A stretch of 50,477 nucleotides of DNA from a virus. Below, piece after piece: positions 17,113-26,361 of the stretch (position 1 is its first letter; each line of letters starts with the position of its first letter). A program made the position numbers and the translations under genes. The stretch spans positions 1 through 50,477 of the IMG/VR virus record IMGVR_UViG_3300003635_000004; one strand, 5' to 3'. The notes under the pieces were generated by a model. That model did not search any database. It was not told the DNA's origin and saw nothing but the letters and a program-made list of their open reading frames with translations.

Positions 17113-17478
17113 ATGCCTGATACACGCCCGATCACGCGGTTGGGAGAGATCGTCTTCGAGCGATTCCCACATCCGCCCCTGGACGTGGATGGCGGCACGA
17201 AGACAGCCCGGCACGAGCCGATTGGCGAACCGGACGTCATCGACTACATGGGCCGAGGGGCGAAGTCGTTCACACTCCGCGGCCACTGCCATCCCGAGAC
17301 GGCCACGCAGATCGACGCCCTCTCCGAGCAGAGCGTTCACGAACTCCGTCACTCCCGGTGGAGCGGGCGCGTCCTCGTCGAGGGCCACAACACAGAGTCT
17401 GACGGCGCCTTCCTCGATCCGGAGCAAGGCATCCTCCGCTACACCTACACCATCAACCTCACGGAGATCATCGAGTAA
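17113..17478 (+). CDS. Baseplate/tail-end protein
   Basis: The 121-residue beta-rich protein follows the tape measure and shares one base with the hub gene. It contains GRGAKSFTLRGHCHPETATQ and a strand-rich end (GRVLVEGHNTES, ILRYTYTINLTEI). This resembles the small proteins that sit between tape measure and hub (gpX/LysM-region or DNA-circularisation N-domain type). The exact family is not certain, and structural role is inferred from position. Confidence 0.6.
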   Translation: MPDTRPITRLGEIVFERFPHPPLDVDGGTKTARHEPIGEPDVIDYMGRGAKSFTLRGHCHPETATQIDALSEQSVHELRHSRWSGRVLVEGHNTESDGAFLDPEQGILRYTYTINLTEIIE

Positions 17479-18437
17479 TGCCGACGCGCCAGCTCACCGC
17501 CGCGGTCGACACACCAGTGGGGACGCTCGTCCCCGCTGATGACGAGGCACTTCGGCTGACGGTCGACCGGCGGAACACAGCAGCCGAACTCACGACGAAG
17601 GGCCTGATCGACACGATCCCTGCCGAGGACGTTCCGGTCCAAGCATCGGTGATGGGTGAGCAGATCTTTGCGGGGACCGCGACGGACACCCAAGAGACTG
17701 GCGACGGTCGTGTCTCGATCACGGCCTACGACGCAGCTCGTGACCTGAAGCGGGCGACGTTGAGCCAGTCCTACACCCAAGCGAGTCTCGCAACGATTGC
17801 CGAGGATGCCTGTCAGCAGGCCGGCATCGACTACGATCTCGATCTCCCACGCGAGACGACGTCAGCCGAGTACCCGGACAAGCGGTGTGACGTCGTCCTG
17901 CAGAAGATGGCGGACCTGGGAAAAGCCGTCTGGGTGGTCGACCCGCAGGGAACCGTCGTCGTCACGCAGGATGTGGGTGGCTTGTCCACCGAGCATCAGC
18001 TTGAGTACGTCCTCGATCACTCCGCCGGCAAGGCCACGCCCGCGTACCAGTCCGTGCGTGTCTACGGCGCGTCGCCGGCGAGTGCGGGGACGTCGAATCG
18101 CTCTGGCGGCCAGTCAGCGATGCACCTGCTGTCCTCGGCGCCGATCACGGCCACGGCTGGAGATGGCGAGCCGAGGTACACGTACACAGACGACGACATT
18201 CGCACCCAACAGCAGGCCCAGAACGTCGCGGATCGCGTCCTGCAGAAACTCCAGACCCAGCGAAAGAGCGGCTGGATCGATATCGTGGGCGACCCGACGA
18301 TCAGGCCGTACGACACCGTGACGATGCCCGATCATCTCGGCGGCGAGTCCTATCTTGTCTCGGGCGTCACGCATCGCCTGAGTGCCGATAACGGCTACAC
18401 CACACGCCTGTCCTGTGGCGGGGTGATCGACACGTGA
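17478..18437 (+). CDS. Baseplate hub protein (gpD/gp27-like)
   Basis: The 319-residue protein comes directly before the spike gene and overlaps it by four bases. It has the hub pattern: an N-terminal strand domain with RLTVDRRNTAAELTTKG, a middle region with TLSQSYTQASLATIAEDACQ and AGIDYDLDLP, LQKMADLGKAVWVVDPQGTV, and a C-terminal part with PYDTVTMPDHLGGESYLVSG. Late-control-D-like hubs form the trimer that holds the spike at the tip of the tube. Confidence 0.8.
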   Translation: MPTRQLTAAVDTPVGTLVPADDEALRLTVDRRNTAAELTTKGLIDTIPAEDVPVQASVMGEQIFAGTATDTQETGDGRVSITAYDAARDLKRATLSQSYTQASLATIAEDACQQAGIDYDLDLPRETTSAEYPDKRCDVVLQKMADLGKAVWVVDPQGTVVVTQDVGGLSTEHQLEYVLDHSAGKATPAYQSVRVYGASPASAGTSNRSGGQSAMHLLSSAPITATAGDGEPRYTYTDDDIRTQQQAQNVADRVLQKLQTQRKSGWIDIVGDPTIRPYDTVTMPDHLGGESYLVSGVTHRLSADNGYTTRLSCGGVIDT

Positions 18438-19090
18438 CCACCGAGGACATCGACGACAGCGAACGTGGGCGCATCCTGCAGGTCGTCCGCAGCGAGCTAT
18501 CGATGCTCCGGATCGGGCGCGTGACCACCGTGTGGACACACACCACCGAGACCGACCAGAGCAACCACGAGGTTGACGTCGCGATCCCGCCAGGCGAGTC
18601 CATGCAGGAGCCGGATCGCGTCCCGATCATGCAGTCGACGAGTGGGGCGGCGTACGTCCCCCGAGAGGGCGACCTCGTCCTCGTGGGCTACCTGCAGGGG
18701 AGCGGCGAGCGGCCAGTTGTCCTCGGCGCCGTCTACGGCGACGCCGATGCTGACCGTGCGCCGCTCGCGGATGAGGGCGATGTCCGCATTCACCGCGGCC
18801 AGCTCTACTCTGAACTCGCTGGCGATGGGTCCGTCGCACGGATCGCGAAGAAGCCCGGCGATCAAGACACACCGACGGCCCGCGTCGAGATCGATGACAC
18901 TGGCTCGGTGACCGTCGAAACAGACGGCGACATCACCATCTCAGCAAATGGCGACGTCGTGATCGACGAGGGGGGCGAGGCCAAATCGGTCGCGACGGCT
19001 GACCACACGCACGACTACTCGTGGACGGACGCCGGTGGCAGCGGGATAACCGGCCCGCCGAGCGAGACGACCAGCACGGAGATCGAGTGA
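18434..19090 (+). CDS. Baseplate spike protein (gpV/gp5-like)
   Basis: The 218-residue protein (GTG start) has an OB-fold-like first half (IGRVTTVWTHTTETDQSNHE, REGDLVLVGYLQGSGERPVV), then strand repeats VRIHRGQLYSEL and ITISANGDVVIDEGG typical of the spike beta-helix. It ends with HTHDYSWTDAGGSG, where the HxH pair could bind iron at the membrane-piercing tip. It overlaps the hub gene by four bases and precedes the wedge genes. Confidence 0.85.
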   Translation: MTTEDIDDSERGRILQVVRSELSMLRIGRVTTVWTHTTETDQSNHEVDVAIPPGESMQEPDRVPIMQSTSGAAYVPREGDLVLVGYLQGSGERPVVLGAVYGDADADRAPLADEGDVRIHRGQLYSELAGDGSVARIAKKPGDQDTPTARVEIDDTGSVTVETDGDITISANGDVVIDEGGEAKSVATADHTHDYSWTDAGGSGITGPPSETTSTEIE

Positions 19091-19096
19091 CAACCC

Positions 19097-19414
19097 ATGC
19101 CCAGTGACTTCGAACTCAGCGAGGACAGAGGTATCGCCACGGAGAACGGGCGATTCGGAACGGTCGATGGCGACGCCTTCGTCCGCCAGCACGTCGCGAT
19201 CGCGGTGTTGGATGTCCTCGCAGAGCAGCAGTACGGCCGCCGGACCGAGGAGCTGATCGAGGACGTAAAACTCGCCCTGCGCCGGCGGTTGGAAAACCAC
19301 GACAATGTTGACAGCCTCGTCAGGATTAGCATCGACCGCGAGGCGCCCCCGCGCGTCCTTCGTGGTGAGATTGTTACCGACGCGGTGTCGGTGCCATTCG
19401 AGGGGTCACTCTAA
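19097..19414 (+). CDS. Baseplate wedge protein (gp25/gpW-like)
   Basis: The 105-residue protein has the gp25-like order: a short N-terminal strand segment (GRFGTVDGDAFVRQHVAIAV), helices with LIEDVKLALRRRLENHDNVD, and final strands (SLVRISIDREAPPRVL, DAVSVPFEG). It lies between the spike and the gpJ-like wedge, the canonical position. These proteins trigger sheath polymerisation on the baseplate. Confidence 0.78.
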   Translation: MPSDFELSEDRGIATENGRFGTVDGDAFVRQHVAIAVLDVLAEQQYGRRTEELIEDVKLALRRRLENHDNVDSLVRISIDREAPPRVLRGEIVTDAVSVPFEGSL

Positions 19415-19417
19415 CCA

Positions 19418-20743
19418 ATGTCGCTCACAGCCACCGGATACGACACACTGGACGAACAGGAGATCTACAATACGCTGGCGACGCTGTTTCGGGAGCGGGC
19501 CAAGACAGATGCGCCGATCCGGGACTACGCAGCCGTCTCGCAGGAACAGTCGACGCCGACGCTCCTCGAAGCGAGCCTCTTGGCCCAAGCCGCCACATTA
19601 GCGACAACCCAAGAGGAAGCGCTCGCTGAGGTCTCCGAATCCGGCTTCATCCAGACCGCGACTGGGGAGGCACTCACGCGGCTCGCCGAAGAACTCGGAC
19701 TATCCCGCCGTCCGCCAGTCGCCGCGACGGGCGTCGTCGAGTTCTCCCGTGATTCGGCGGCCAATCAAGACTACGTGATCCCCAGCGGGACGGTCGTCCA
19801 GACGGCGGGGACAGACCCAATTCGGTTCACGACTGTCACGACCGCGACGATCAGCTCCGGATCCACGTCGGCGCAGGCGACGATCAAGGCAACTGAGCCT
19901 GGGGACGAGGGGAACGTCGGTCCGGGGGCGATCACCGTGATGCCCAGCCCGCCAGCGGGCGTCCAGAACGTCACGAACCCTGATGCGACAGGCGACCCCT
20001 CGGTGACCGACACGCGGGGGGATCCGCTCGTGTCGGGGCGTGATCGCGAGTCCGACAGCAGTCTTCGGGAGCGAGCGCTTCAGCGTACTGACTTTGGGGA
20101 TACGGCTACAGCCGGCGCTGTGCGGACGTCACTCTCCAATATCGATGCGCTCGATTCCTATGCAGTCAACCATAACCCCGAGTCGACGGCCACGGCCGAC
20201 GGCCTTGATCCGTACCACACGGAGGTAATCGCCTACGGTGGCGCCGCGAAGGAGATCGTGCTCTCGCTGCGGGACGTGATGAGTGTTGGCGACTTCCTTC
20301 GACTGCAGTCCGTGCATGGCACGGCTGACTCCTACACGACGACCATCGACTTGCTCGAGGACTCCTACGACATCCCGATCAGCCGGCCGACAGTGAGCAA
20401 TGTCGATGTCGATGTGACGGTCTCGACGCAGTCGGAATGGGCTGGCACTGCCGCAGTGAAACGCGAAATCGTCGAGTACCTAGGTGGCACGGACGCTGAT
20501 GGCGAGTTCGTGCCTGGACTTGGCGTCGCGGCAGACGCCTACATCGGCGAACTCCGGAACCGAATCACGGATCTGGACGGTGTGGTGGCGCTGACGAATA
20601 TCGTGGTCGACGACAACGGCGATGGGACGACCAACACCACGGCCGATGCGAACGGTGTCGAGTACTACGATGTAGGCGCGGCCGAAGTCGTCGAGACGAA
20701 CGTCTCGGACGGCTCGGTGACGGTTACCCGCAACGCCATCTGA
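19418..20743 (+). CDS. Baseplate wedge protein (gpJ-like)
   Basis: The 441-residue protein shows the baseplate J pattern: an N-terminal helical part (DTLDEQEIYNTLATLFRERA), then ATGVVEFSRDSAANQDYVIP and PSGTVVQTAGTDPIRFTTVT, PGDEGNVGPGAITVM, RDRESDSSLRERALQR, and YLGGTDADGEFVPGLGV. gpJ-like proteins form the periphery of the baseplate and connect the wedge to fibres. It is followed by fibre genes. Confidence 0.88.
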   Translation: MSLTATGYDTLDEQEIYNTLATLFRERAKTDAPIRDYAAVSQEQSTPTLLEASLLAQAATLATTQEEALAEVSESGFIQTATGEALTRLAEELGLSRRPPVAATGVVEFSRDSAANQDYVIPSGTVVQTAGTDPIRFTTVTTATISSGSTSAQATIKATEPGDEGNVGPGAITVMPSPPAGVQNVTNPDATGDPSVTDTRGDPLVSGRDRESDSSLRERALQRTDFGDTATAGAVRTSLSNIDALDSYAVNHNPESTATADGLDPYHTEVIAYGGAAKEIVLSLRDVMSVGDFLRLQSVHGTADSYTTTIDLLEDSYDIPISRPTVSNVDVDVTVSTQSEWAGTAAVKREIVEYLGGTDADGEFVPGLGVAADAYIGELRNRITDLDGVVALTNIVVDDNGDGTTNTTADANGVEYYDVGAAEVVETNVSDGSVTVTRNAI

Positions 20744-20756
20744 TAACTGATTCACC

Positions 20757-21173
20757 ATGCCCTACGGATTCAACGACAGCACAGAGGTCGCCGTCCTCGA
20801 GGATTTCTTCGACGGGCGGACGTTTGAGATGGGCCTCTACAACGACGGGACGGACAGTCTGACAGACAGTGACGGGGTGGGTGCGGTCAACACCGAGCCA
20901 GATGGTGCGGCGTACTCGCGACCGACCGTCGACGGCAGCGGTGACGTGACAGTGACCTCAAACAGCGGGACGGCAGTAGTCGATGTCGCCGCACAGCTGT
21001 TCGACGTCTCTGATGACGGCGAGAACGTCGACGCGTTCTTCCTGTATGACCCGTCTGATGGGTCATTTTTCCGCGGCGAGATTGACACGTCCTCGCTCGG
21101 GAACAACTACGTCGACCTCTCGCCGAACACGTCGGTCAAACTCGGCGGCGTGATCACGGGGTTCGAGGGGTGA
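20757..21173 (+). CDS. Tail fibre-associated protein
   Basis: The 138-residue acidic beta-rich protein (FEMGLYNDGTDSLTDSDG, TVTSNSGTAVVDVAAQLFDV) follows gpJ in the fibre region. Its short strand-turn repeats are common in fibre-proximal or structural decoration proteins. I recognise no named family. It stands four bases before the next gene. Confidence 0.55.
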   Translation: MPYGFNDSTEVAVLEDFFDGRTFEMGLYNDGTDSLTDSDGVGAVNTEPDGAAYSRPTVDGSGDVTVTSNSGTAVVDVAAQLFDVSDDGENVDAFFLYDPSDGSFFRGEIDTSSLGNNYVDLSPNTSVKLGGVITGFEG

Positions 21174-21177
21174 ATAG

Positions 21178-21741
21178 ATGACCGATAAAGTTCTCGTGCA
21201 GGACGAAGCGGCGTTCAACGTCGCGGATCACGACACCAACTACGCCGCCTACTTCGGGGCGCTCGCCCATGCTGGCCGGCCAGTAGGATGTGTCGTCGAC
21301 GGGCTGGCGCTGACGAACTACGCGGCCTCGACGCCGGCGGTCGACGTGACCGCGGGGAAGGCCGTGGTGACTCGCTCGTCGGCTGTCGACGGCGGGGACA
21401 CGATTATCGAGGGACAAGCTGTCGTCGCCCAACTGGACGCACGGGGTGGTATCGTCCTGGCCGATGGCGCGGTCAACGAAATCTTCGTCGCCATCGACAC
21501 GGATGCGATGGACAGCCCTCGGATCACCGCCTCGACGAGTGGGGCCCCAAGTGACCCCTCGGTGAAGATCGGGGAAGTGGACACGGGTAGTGATACCGTC
21601 TCCTCGCAGTGGTATCTGCTCACCGACAGCGGGCAACTCTCCTTCCCTTCTGAATCGGCTGTGAGTGAAGCATCGGACACGCTCCGTGAGGGCACACAGA
21701 TGTTCTCCCGCGCAGACAACGCGTACTTCAAGGTGACATAA
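21178..21741 (+). CDS. Tail fibre-region protein
   Basis: The 187-residue acidic protein has an N-terminal region (NYAAYFGALAHAGRPVGCVV) and strand repeats (PAVDVTAGKAVVTRSSAVDG, VKIGEVDTGSDTVSSQW) that resemble the shaft/attachment pieces of tail fibres. Its stop is one base before the start of the putative receptor-binding protein. No enzymatic motif was seen. Confidence 0.55.
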   Translation: MTDKVLVQDEAAFNVADHDTNYAAYFGALAHAGRPVGCVVDGLALTNYAASTPAVDVTAGKAVVTRSSAVDGGDTIIEGQAVVAQLDARGGIVLADGAVNEIFVAIDTDAMDSPRITASTSGAPSDPSVKIGEVDTGSDTVSSQWYLLTDSGQLSFPSESAVSEASDTLREGTQMFSRADNAYFKVT

Positions 21742-21742
21742 C

Positions 21743-22999
21743 ATGGGATACGAATCACTCGGCGGTGGCGGCTTCGACTACGTGCAATCGACTGCCCCTG
21801 CTGATCCAGACGCAGGTGAGACGTGGTTCGACACGTCGGTAAATAATGGCGCAGGCAAAATCTACGCTGATTTAGGAAGTGGATCGCAATGGCATACTTT
21901 TCCGACACAAAAAGAACTCGCAGAGGGGCGGACGCGGGAGCTGCTGCTGCTCTTACAGGACAACCCCATCCCCGAGGTTCAGGACCCGATAAATTTCCAG
22001 AGCAGTCTATCGAATACAGTCACAACAGATGATAATGAAAACTATATTATTAGTTTGTCATCAACTACAGCTTTACTTAACAGCAGTGGCAGTGAGGGGT
22101 TTAGCATAACAGATGGTGGTGTAGTATTCAACCCAAATGCCGAACTAAAAAAATTAGAATTCACGGTGTCATCTGGTAGTCCAGAATCAGTTGATAATGT
22201 TAGAATCCTAAAAGTAAGCGACAGCACAGAAATTGAAAGCTTTGGTACAGTAGCGGCTGGCGAAAAGGCAACCTCTAATAAAACATTTTCAAGTGGTGTG
22301 GATTATGCACTGGTAGGAGACACACAAGACGATGGACAAGACTTTTCTTCAGATAGATTTCCTGCCACTTCTACTAACGTTGATATTGTTGGTGGATGGT
22401 CTGGTGGGACTAGTGGTGAAGGGTATCATTTTCAAAGCGTAACTGGTTACGCTGAAGCGAATAATGGATACGTAACTGATGAATACACAGCCCCGACGAC
22501 CGCCCCCGGCGACTTCAAGCAGTGGAACGCAATCCGTGCCGAAGACGTGACTGCGGGCGGATCGACCTCGCCCACTCCCGTCGAGTTTGACATTCTCGAC
22601 AGTAGTGACGCGGCTGTCAACTCGGCACGCATCCCGGCGTCGGAGATCGCGGACTCCCCGTTCAGTCTGCGGGATCGAGAGTGGTCGGCGTCTGCCTCGG
22701 CGGGACAGTCCGAGTTTGTCATCCCCGAGACAGGGGCGGGCGGCCACTACGGAATCCCCGTTTTGAGTGTGGCGACTGTCGAGCGGAATGGGAGCGTCCT
22801 CGACCCTGATACGTGGGAATTCGACAGCACAGATACCGTAACGCTCGACAACGGAGCGAGTGACGGAGATGCTATCACCGTCTCATATGACTTCGATGTA
22901 TTCAACTCGACGCTCCAACCGAGAGCGCACCTGTCCCGTGAGTCCGCGAGTGAGGCAAGCCCGAGTATCAGCCACTTCCGCTACGAATACGTGGTGTAA
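21743..22999 (+). CDS. Putative receptor-binding tail fibre with AT-rich insert
   Basis: The 418-residue protein begins with a short segment shared in style with its neighbours (GFDYVQSTAPADPDAGETWF) and ends in a GC-rich strand domain (WSASASAGQSEFVIPETGAG). Between about 21990 and 22480 the DNA becomes AT-rich: the line 22021-22080 has 16 G/C of 60, against 34 of 60 at 22561-22620. The encoded part is Asn/Ser/Lys-rich rather than Asp/Glu-rich. This suggests that a swapped-in host-recognition domain from a different source sits inside a conserved frame. Confidence 0.7.
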   Translation: MGYESLGGGGFDYVQSTAPADPDAGETWFDTSVNNGAGKIYADLGSGSQWHTFPTQKELAEGRTRELLLLLQDNPIPEVQDPINFQSSLSNTVTTDDNENYIISLSSTTALLNSSGSEGFSITDGGVVFNPNAELKKLEFTVSSGSPESVDNVRILKVSDSTEIESFGTVAAGEKATSNKTFSSGVDYALVGDTQDDGQDFSSDRFPATSTNVDIVGGWSGGTSGEGYHFQSVTGYAEANNGYVTDEYTAPTTAPGDFKQWNAIRAEDVTAGGSTSPTPVEFDILDSSDAAVNSARIPASEIADSPFSLRDREWSASASAGQSEFVIPETGAGGHYGIPVLSVATVERNGSVLDPDTWEFDSTDTVTLDNGASDGDAITVSYDFDVFNSTLQPRAHLSRESASEASPSISHFRYEYVV

Positions 23000-23002
23000 T
23001 CC

Positions 23003-23233
23003 ATGGATGACACTGCCCAGCGCCGACAGCGAGCCGAACAAGACCTCAAACAGCGCCGTCTGAAGAAACAACTGAGCGAGAAGGCCCGCACACACATCGA
23101 CGAGGCTCATCGGCTCGAAGAACAGGCTAACATCCAGAAGATGAGCACCGAGGATCAGATGCTCTATCACTACATGGTCGCCATTTCGACCGTGCTGGAG
23201 CAGGACTACGACATCTTCCTCGATAGGGAGTGA
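23003..23233 (+). CDS. Small coiled-coil protein
   Basis: This 76-residue protein is highly charged and helical (RRQRAEQDLKQRRLKKQLSE, then HIDEAHRLEEQANIQKM), ending with a hydrophobic helix (YHYMVAISTVLEQDYDI). It lies between two fibre genes with two- to three-base gaps. A chaperone or trimerisation aid for the fibre is a reasonable guess from shape and position, but it is not shown. Confidence 0.55.
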   Translation: MDDTAQRRQRAEQDLKQRRLKKQLSEKARTHIDEAHRLEEQANIQKMSTEDQMLYHYMVAISTVLEQDYDIFLDRE

Positions 23234-23236
23234 GCA

Positions 23237-24328
23237 ATGCCAGGCATCGGCCAAGTGGGAGTCGGGACTGCCGCTATCGGCGGTATCACGGTTCTCACGG
23301 CGGCGACACACGGCGCATCGGCGTCGTCGACACCGGCGACGCTCACCGCCGAGTACGAGGCCTCGCCCGTCTCGCACGGCGCGACGGCCACGTCCGAGGC
23401 GATCCCGCCGGTCATCTTGGAGCCACGAAATCTCACCGTCTACTACGACGAGCAGGCCAGCGAGTTCCGGTCTGAGTGGTTCCCAAAGCGCGTCCCCGAC
23501 GACGGGGAGCGGTGTGTCTGCTTGACTGCAGCATTCCGGGCGAACAGCAGTCCAGACGCCTTCGAGGTTATCGTCGAGCGCGACGATACTGGCGATGGGC
23601 AACCTGACGGGCAGACGCGCCGCTTGGAGGTGGCTCCCCAGACAGGCATCACGTTGCTCACAGAGTCGAATACTGACTTCGAGTTCGCCGACGATGCGCG
23701 GTACCGCGTACGCTTTCCCTCGTACGCCCAACCCGACGTCGTTACACAGTTCCATCTTGCGCTCGCCATCGATTCCCGCCAGCGCCTCAAAGACGCATGG
23801 CCGCTCGCGGCAGTCGATACGGCGGATCCAGCGGTCACGGACCTGCTGAATGTTCTCGGCACCTCACTCACGCGAGAGACAGCGCGGATCGACGAAACCT
23901 ACGACGAGCACTTCGTCGGCACGGCGAGCGGCCAGCGACTCGAGGCCCACGCCGAAGAGGTGGGGCTCAACCGGCGCGGCGGGGAAACAGATCGGGAACT
24001 CCGGATTCGAGTCCAAGTCGCCAAGGTCGCCGCGACGACGTCGACGACGCTCGACGAATTCGCGCGGGCGCTGCAGGTCATCTTCGGGTCTGCAGCTCAG
24101 ACCGCAACGGTAGATGCGGTCGCCGGCGAGGCGGCGGTTGAGGTGACGATTCCGGAGGCCGCACTCGAGGCGACGCCGCTGGGTGCCGGCACAGTCGAGA
24201 ACCTTCTGCAGTCGACGACGAGCATCGGCGAGGGCGTCCGTGTCCGCGTCGAAGGCTCGTTCAGTTTCGGTGGCGAGGAAGGGACCGGCTTCGGCAGCGG
24301 CAGTCTCTCGCGACGCATCATCGACTGA
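23237..24328 (+). CDS. Tail fibre/baseplate protein
   Basis: The 363-residue protein has an Ala/Gly/Thr-rich start, a strand-rich middle (FEVIVERDDTGDGQPDGQTR), and a C-terminal region with ALAIDSRQRLKDAWPLAA, LLNVLGTSLTRETARIDETY and GSAAQTATVDAVAGEAAVEV. The latter part resembles gpI/DUF2612-like baseplate proteins, which attach fibres to the wedge. It follows the coiled-coil gene by three bases. Bases 24329-24379 hold no supported gene. Confidence 0.6.
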   Translation: MPGIGQVGVGTAAIGGITVLTAATHGASASSTPATLTAEYEASPVSHGATATSEAIPPVILEPRNLTVYYDEQASEFRSEWFPKRVPDDGERCVCLTAAFRANSSPDAFEVIVERDDTGDGQPDGQTRRLEVAPQTGITLLTESNTDFEFADDARYRVRFPSYAQPDVVTQFHLALAIDSRQRLKDAWPLAAVDTADPAVTDLLNVLGTSLTRETARIDETYDEHFVGTASGQRLEAHAEEVGLNRRGGETDRELRIRVQVAKVAATTSTTLDEFARALQVIFGSAAQTATVDAVAGEAAVEVTIPEAALEATPLGAGTVENLLQSTTSIGEGVRVRVEGSFSFGGEEGTGFGSGSLSRRIID

Positions 24329-24379
24329 CCGGCAGTAGCGACAACGACAGCCACAGCACCAGCATCAGGAAGCGTTTCT

Positions 24380-24769
24380 ATGCCAAGTCAACAGACCGAG
24401 CAAGAGGACATCGACTGGGGCGCACAGGGCGTTCAGCCACCGAACGGGCATCAGTTCACTGACGACGACGAGAGTAATCCTGGCGAAGAGGAGCCCGCCG
24501 CAGACACCTTCAACTGGCTCGTCTACGGTTTTATCCAGCTGAAGAACAACGTTGCTGCCGACATCAGCAACATCCTCGACGGGACGCTCAAAGTGGGCGA
24601 CGCAGAAAGTGCCGATGTCGCCGACTCGGCGAACGCCGTCGACGGCGGGGACGTGAACGGGGCCGTCGATGAGGCGGATATCAGCGACCAAACTCGTGGC
24701 TTCGACGTTCGAGCATCCGATCCGTCAGACCCCGCTGACGGACAGGTGTGGCTACGGAGCGATCTGTGA
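24380..24769 (+). CDS. Tail fibre-region hypothetical protein
   Basis: This 129-residue acidic protein (DIDWGAQGVQPPNGHQFTDD, then DTFNWLVYGFIQLKNNVAAD) ends with a segment often seen in short fibre or attachment proteins (PADGQVWLRSDL), close in style to PDAGETWFDT in the receptor-binding gene. The repeated DSAN/DADV stretch suggests a stalk. It is placed in the tail module by location. Confidence 0.5.
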   Translation: MPSQQTEQEDIDWGAQGVQPPNGHQFTDDDESNPGEEEPAADTFNWLVYGFIQLKNNVAADISNILDGTLKVGDAESADVADSANAVDGGDVNGAVDEADISDQTRGFDVRASDPSDPADGQVWLRSDL

Positions 24770-24789
24770 TCCCTGGAGCGTGAGAGTGC

Positions 24790-25725
24790 GTGGCCCAAAC
24801 CTATACTAGTCAGTGGTTCCGCATCTCGAACGGCGCGATCACGACCCACAACCCGCAGTCGCTTGTCCCGACGCCGGCTGATATCCGCATCCTGTCGGCT
24901 GACATCCAGTGGGAAGGCATCGAGACGAGTAAGACGACCACGTCGACGAACACCAACTCGAACTCTCAAGACTACACGTCGATCAGCTCGACGACAACGT
25001 GGTCAGTCAATTCTCCTTCGCAGCCCGCGGGGTCGTTCGAAAAGGCGGTCGCTGAACTCAACTATGCGGGACCCCTCCCCGAGACGGCAGTCGATTTGTC
25101 AATCGCGTTCGGTGGGGAGACGACGCAGACCACCGCCGATGCTGGCCAAGGCGCGTATCTCACGATCACCGATACGTCAGGGATTCCGTCGAAAGCCGAC
25201 TTCTCGTGGTCGCCCAACAGTTCGACGAGTAACACTGCCGAGGTCTATTCATCGGTCACGGTCTACACGAGCGAGACGACGACCACCTACTACGATACGA
25301 CTGATCCGAGAGCGACACGAGATGTCCTCGGGGAGTCGGGGGGGATTACGCTCACAGACGGCGAGCGGTCCTCCTGGTTCGCACTCGACAGCCTCGAGCC
25401 CGATCCTGAGGAGTTCTATCACGACATCGACGGCTCCGGCGAGGCACGCTTCCGGTTCCGATTCGACTGGGAAGAGAAGTTCCCGACGGCGCTGAAACAA
25501 CTCCGCGTCTACGACGCCGATACGGATGGGATTCGGACAGTCGCGCTCGCCGATCCTGCCGACTCGCAGCTGGACTACAACGCTATCCGGACGGCTGTTG
25601 GGGGGACGGTCTACGCGATCGACGTCGTCGACCCGAGTGATCCTGACGCGATCTCCTCCCACCGCATCCAGCATCCGACTCACGGGACGTTGTGCCCGAG
25701 AGCCTCCGGCACCGTGTCGGTGTAG
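24790..25725 (+). CDS. Putative fibre/adhesin, last gene of the structural block
   Basis: The 311-residue protein starts with GTG. It is rich in Ser and Thr (TSKTTTSTNTNSNSQDYTSI; SVTVYTSETTTTYYDTTDPR), a composition often seen in glycosylated or adhesive surface proteins of halophilic viruses, and has a strand-rich C-terminal half. It closes the rightward structural block and is followed by the first minus-strand gene. A possible second host-contact protein, unproven. Confidence 0.5.
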   Translation: MAQTYTSQWFRISNGAITTHNPQSLVPTPADIRILSADIQWEGIETSKTTTSTNTNSNSQDYTSISSTTTWSVNSPSQPAGSFEKAVAELNYAGPLPETAVDLSIAFGGETTQTTADAGQGAYLTITDTSGIPSKADFSWSPNSSTSNTAEVYSSVTVYTSETTTTYYDTTDPRATRDVLGESGGITLTDGERSSWFALDSLEPDPEEFYHDIDGSGEARFRFRFDWEEKFPTALKQLRVYDADTDGIRTVALADPADSQLDYNAIRTAVGGTVYAIDVVDPSDPDAISSHRIQHPTHGTLCPRASGTVSV

Positions 25726-25993
25726 CACGACTCCTTTTCAGGCGAGATGCTCGCGGCCCCACGCCGGCGATTCTGGGTGTGGGCGATACACATCGATAGC
25801 GGGGTGGGTAGTGACGACGCTGGCGCCGAACGGGGATGGAGGGTTGGGGAGTGATCGAACAGACCGCATGCGGAGACCAGTGGGGTCAACTGCTCCGAAT
25901 GGACATGCCCATCAAGTGGGCAGGGGGCAGTATACCAGCCAGAGTTGTAAAAGTCCGTCAGACAGGCGTCAGCCTACAGTTGAAACGGTGGGG
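25726..25993. other. Convergent intergenic region
   Basis: This 268-base gap separates the end of the rightward structural block from the leftward genes. It begins with a pyrimidine-rich stretch (GACTCCTTTTCAGG near 25728) that could terminate transcription. An open frame from about 25852 (VIEQTACGDQWGQLLRMD...) is short and overlaps the minus-strand gene, so it is not called. I see no clear repeat or RNA. Confidence 0.4.
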
Positions 25994-26251
25994 TTACTCG
26001 CCACCGCTACCCATCTCTTCAAACAGATCTTCGGCTTCCATGTCGAGCGTGGCCGCGAATTCTGCAAAGGACATCGGCGTACCGATGTCCTCATAGATGA
26101 CGCGGGCTAACCCACCGAGCTGTACTGCGATCAGGAACTCAGAAAGCTCTCCTTGTTCTCGGTGCTTCGTGACCACCTCGAGTAGATCGTCTTGGAGCTG
26201 CTCGGCAGCCTCGTTCGCTTCTTGGGACCCTAATTCGAATTCGTCGTCCAT
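25994..26251 (-). CDS. Small acidic helical protein
   Basis: The 85-residue protein starts at MDDEFELGSQ (ATG at 26251); the longer frame adds seven residues of doubtful value. It is almost entirely helical (EANEAAEQLQDDLLEVVTKH, FLIAVQLGGLARVIYEDIG, FAEFAATLDMEAEDLFEEMG). The pattern resembles small haloarchaeal helix-turn-helix-like or antitoxin-type proteins, but no family is certain. It is the last gene of the leftward group. Confidence 0.55.
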   Translation of the reverse strand: MDDEFELGSQEANEAAEQLQDDLLEVVTKHREQGELSEFLIAVQLGGLARVIYEDIGTPMSFAEFAATLDMEAEDLFEEMGSGGE

Positions 26252-26361
26252 ACGCCTCGATGACAGCGCCACTCCTTTACGCTGTTCCCATACAGGGGTT
26301 TAGCGCTTAGTCAAAACGGCGCGGGCGACAACTCATCCAGCAGATCTACGGTCGCTACACG

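Noticed and set aside
25836-26096. Plus-strand ORF of 86 codons between the structural block and the leftward genes
   Set aside because: Half of it is antisense to the 25994-26251 gene and no ribosome site or motif supports it.
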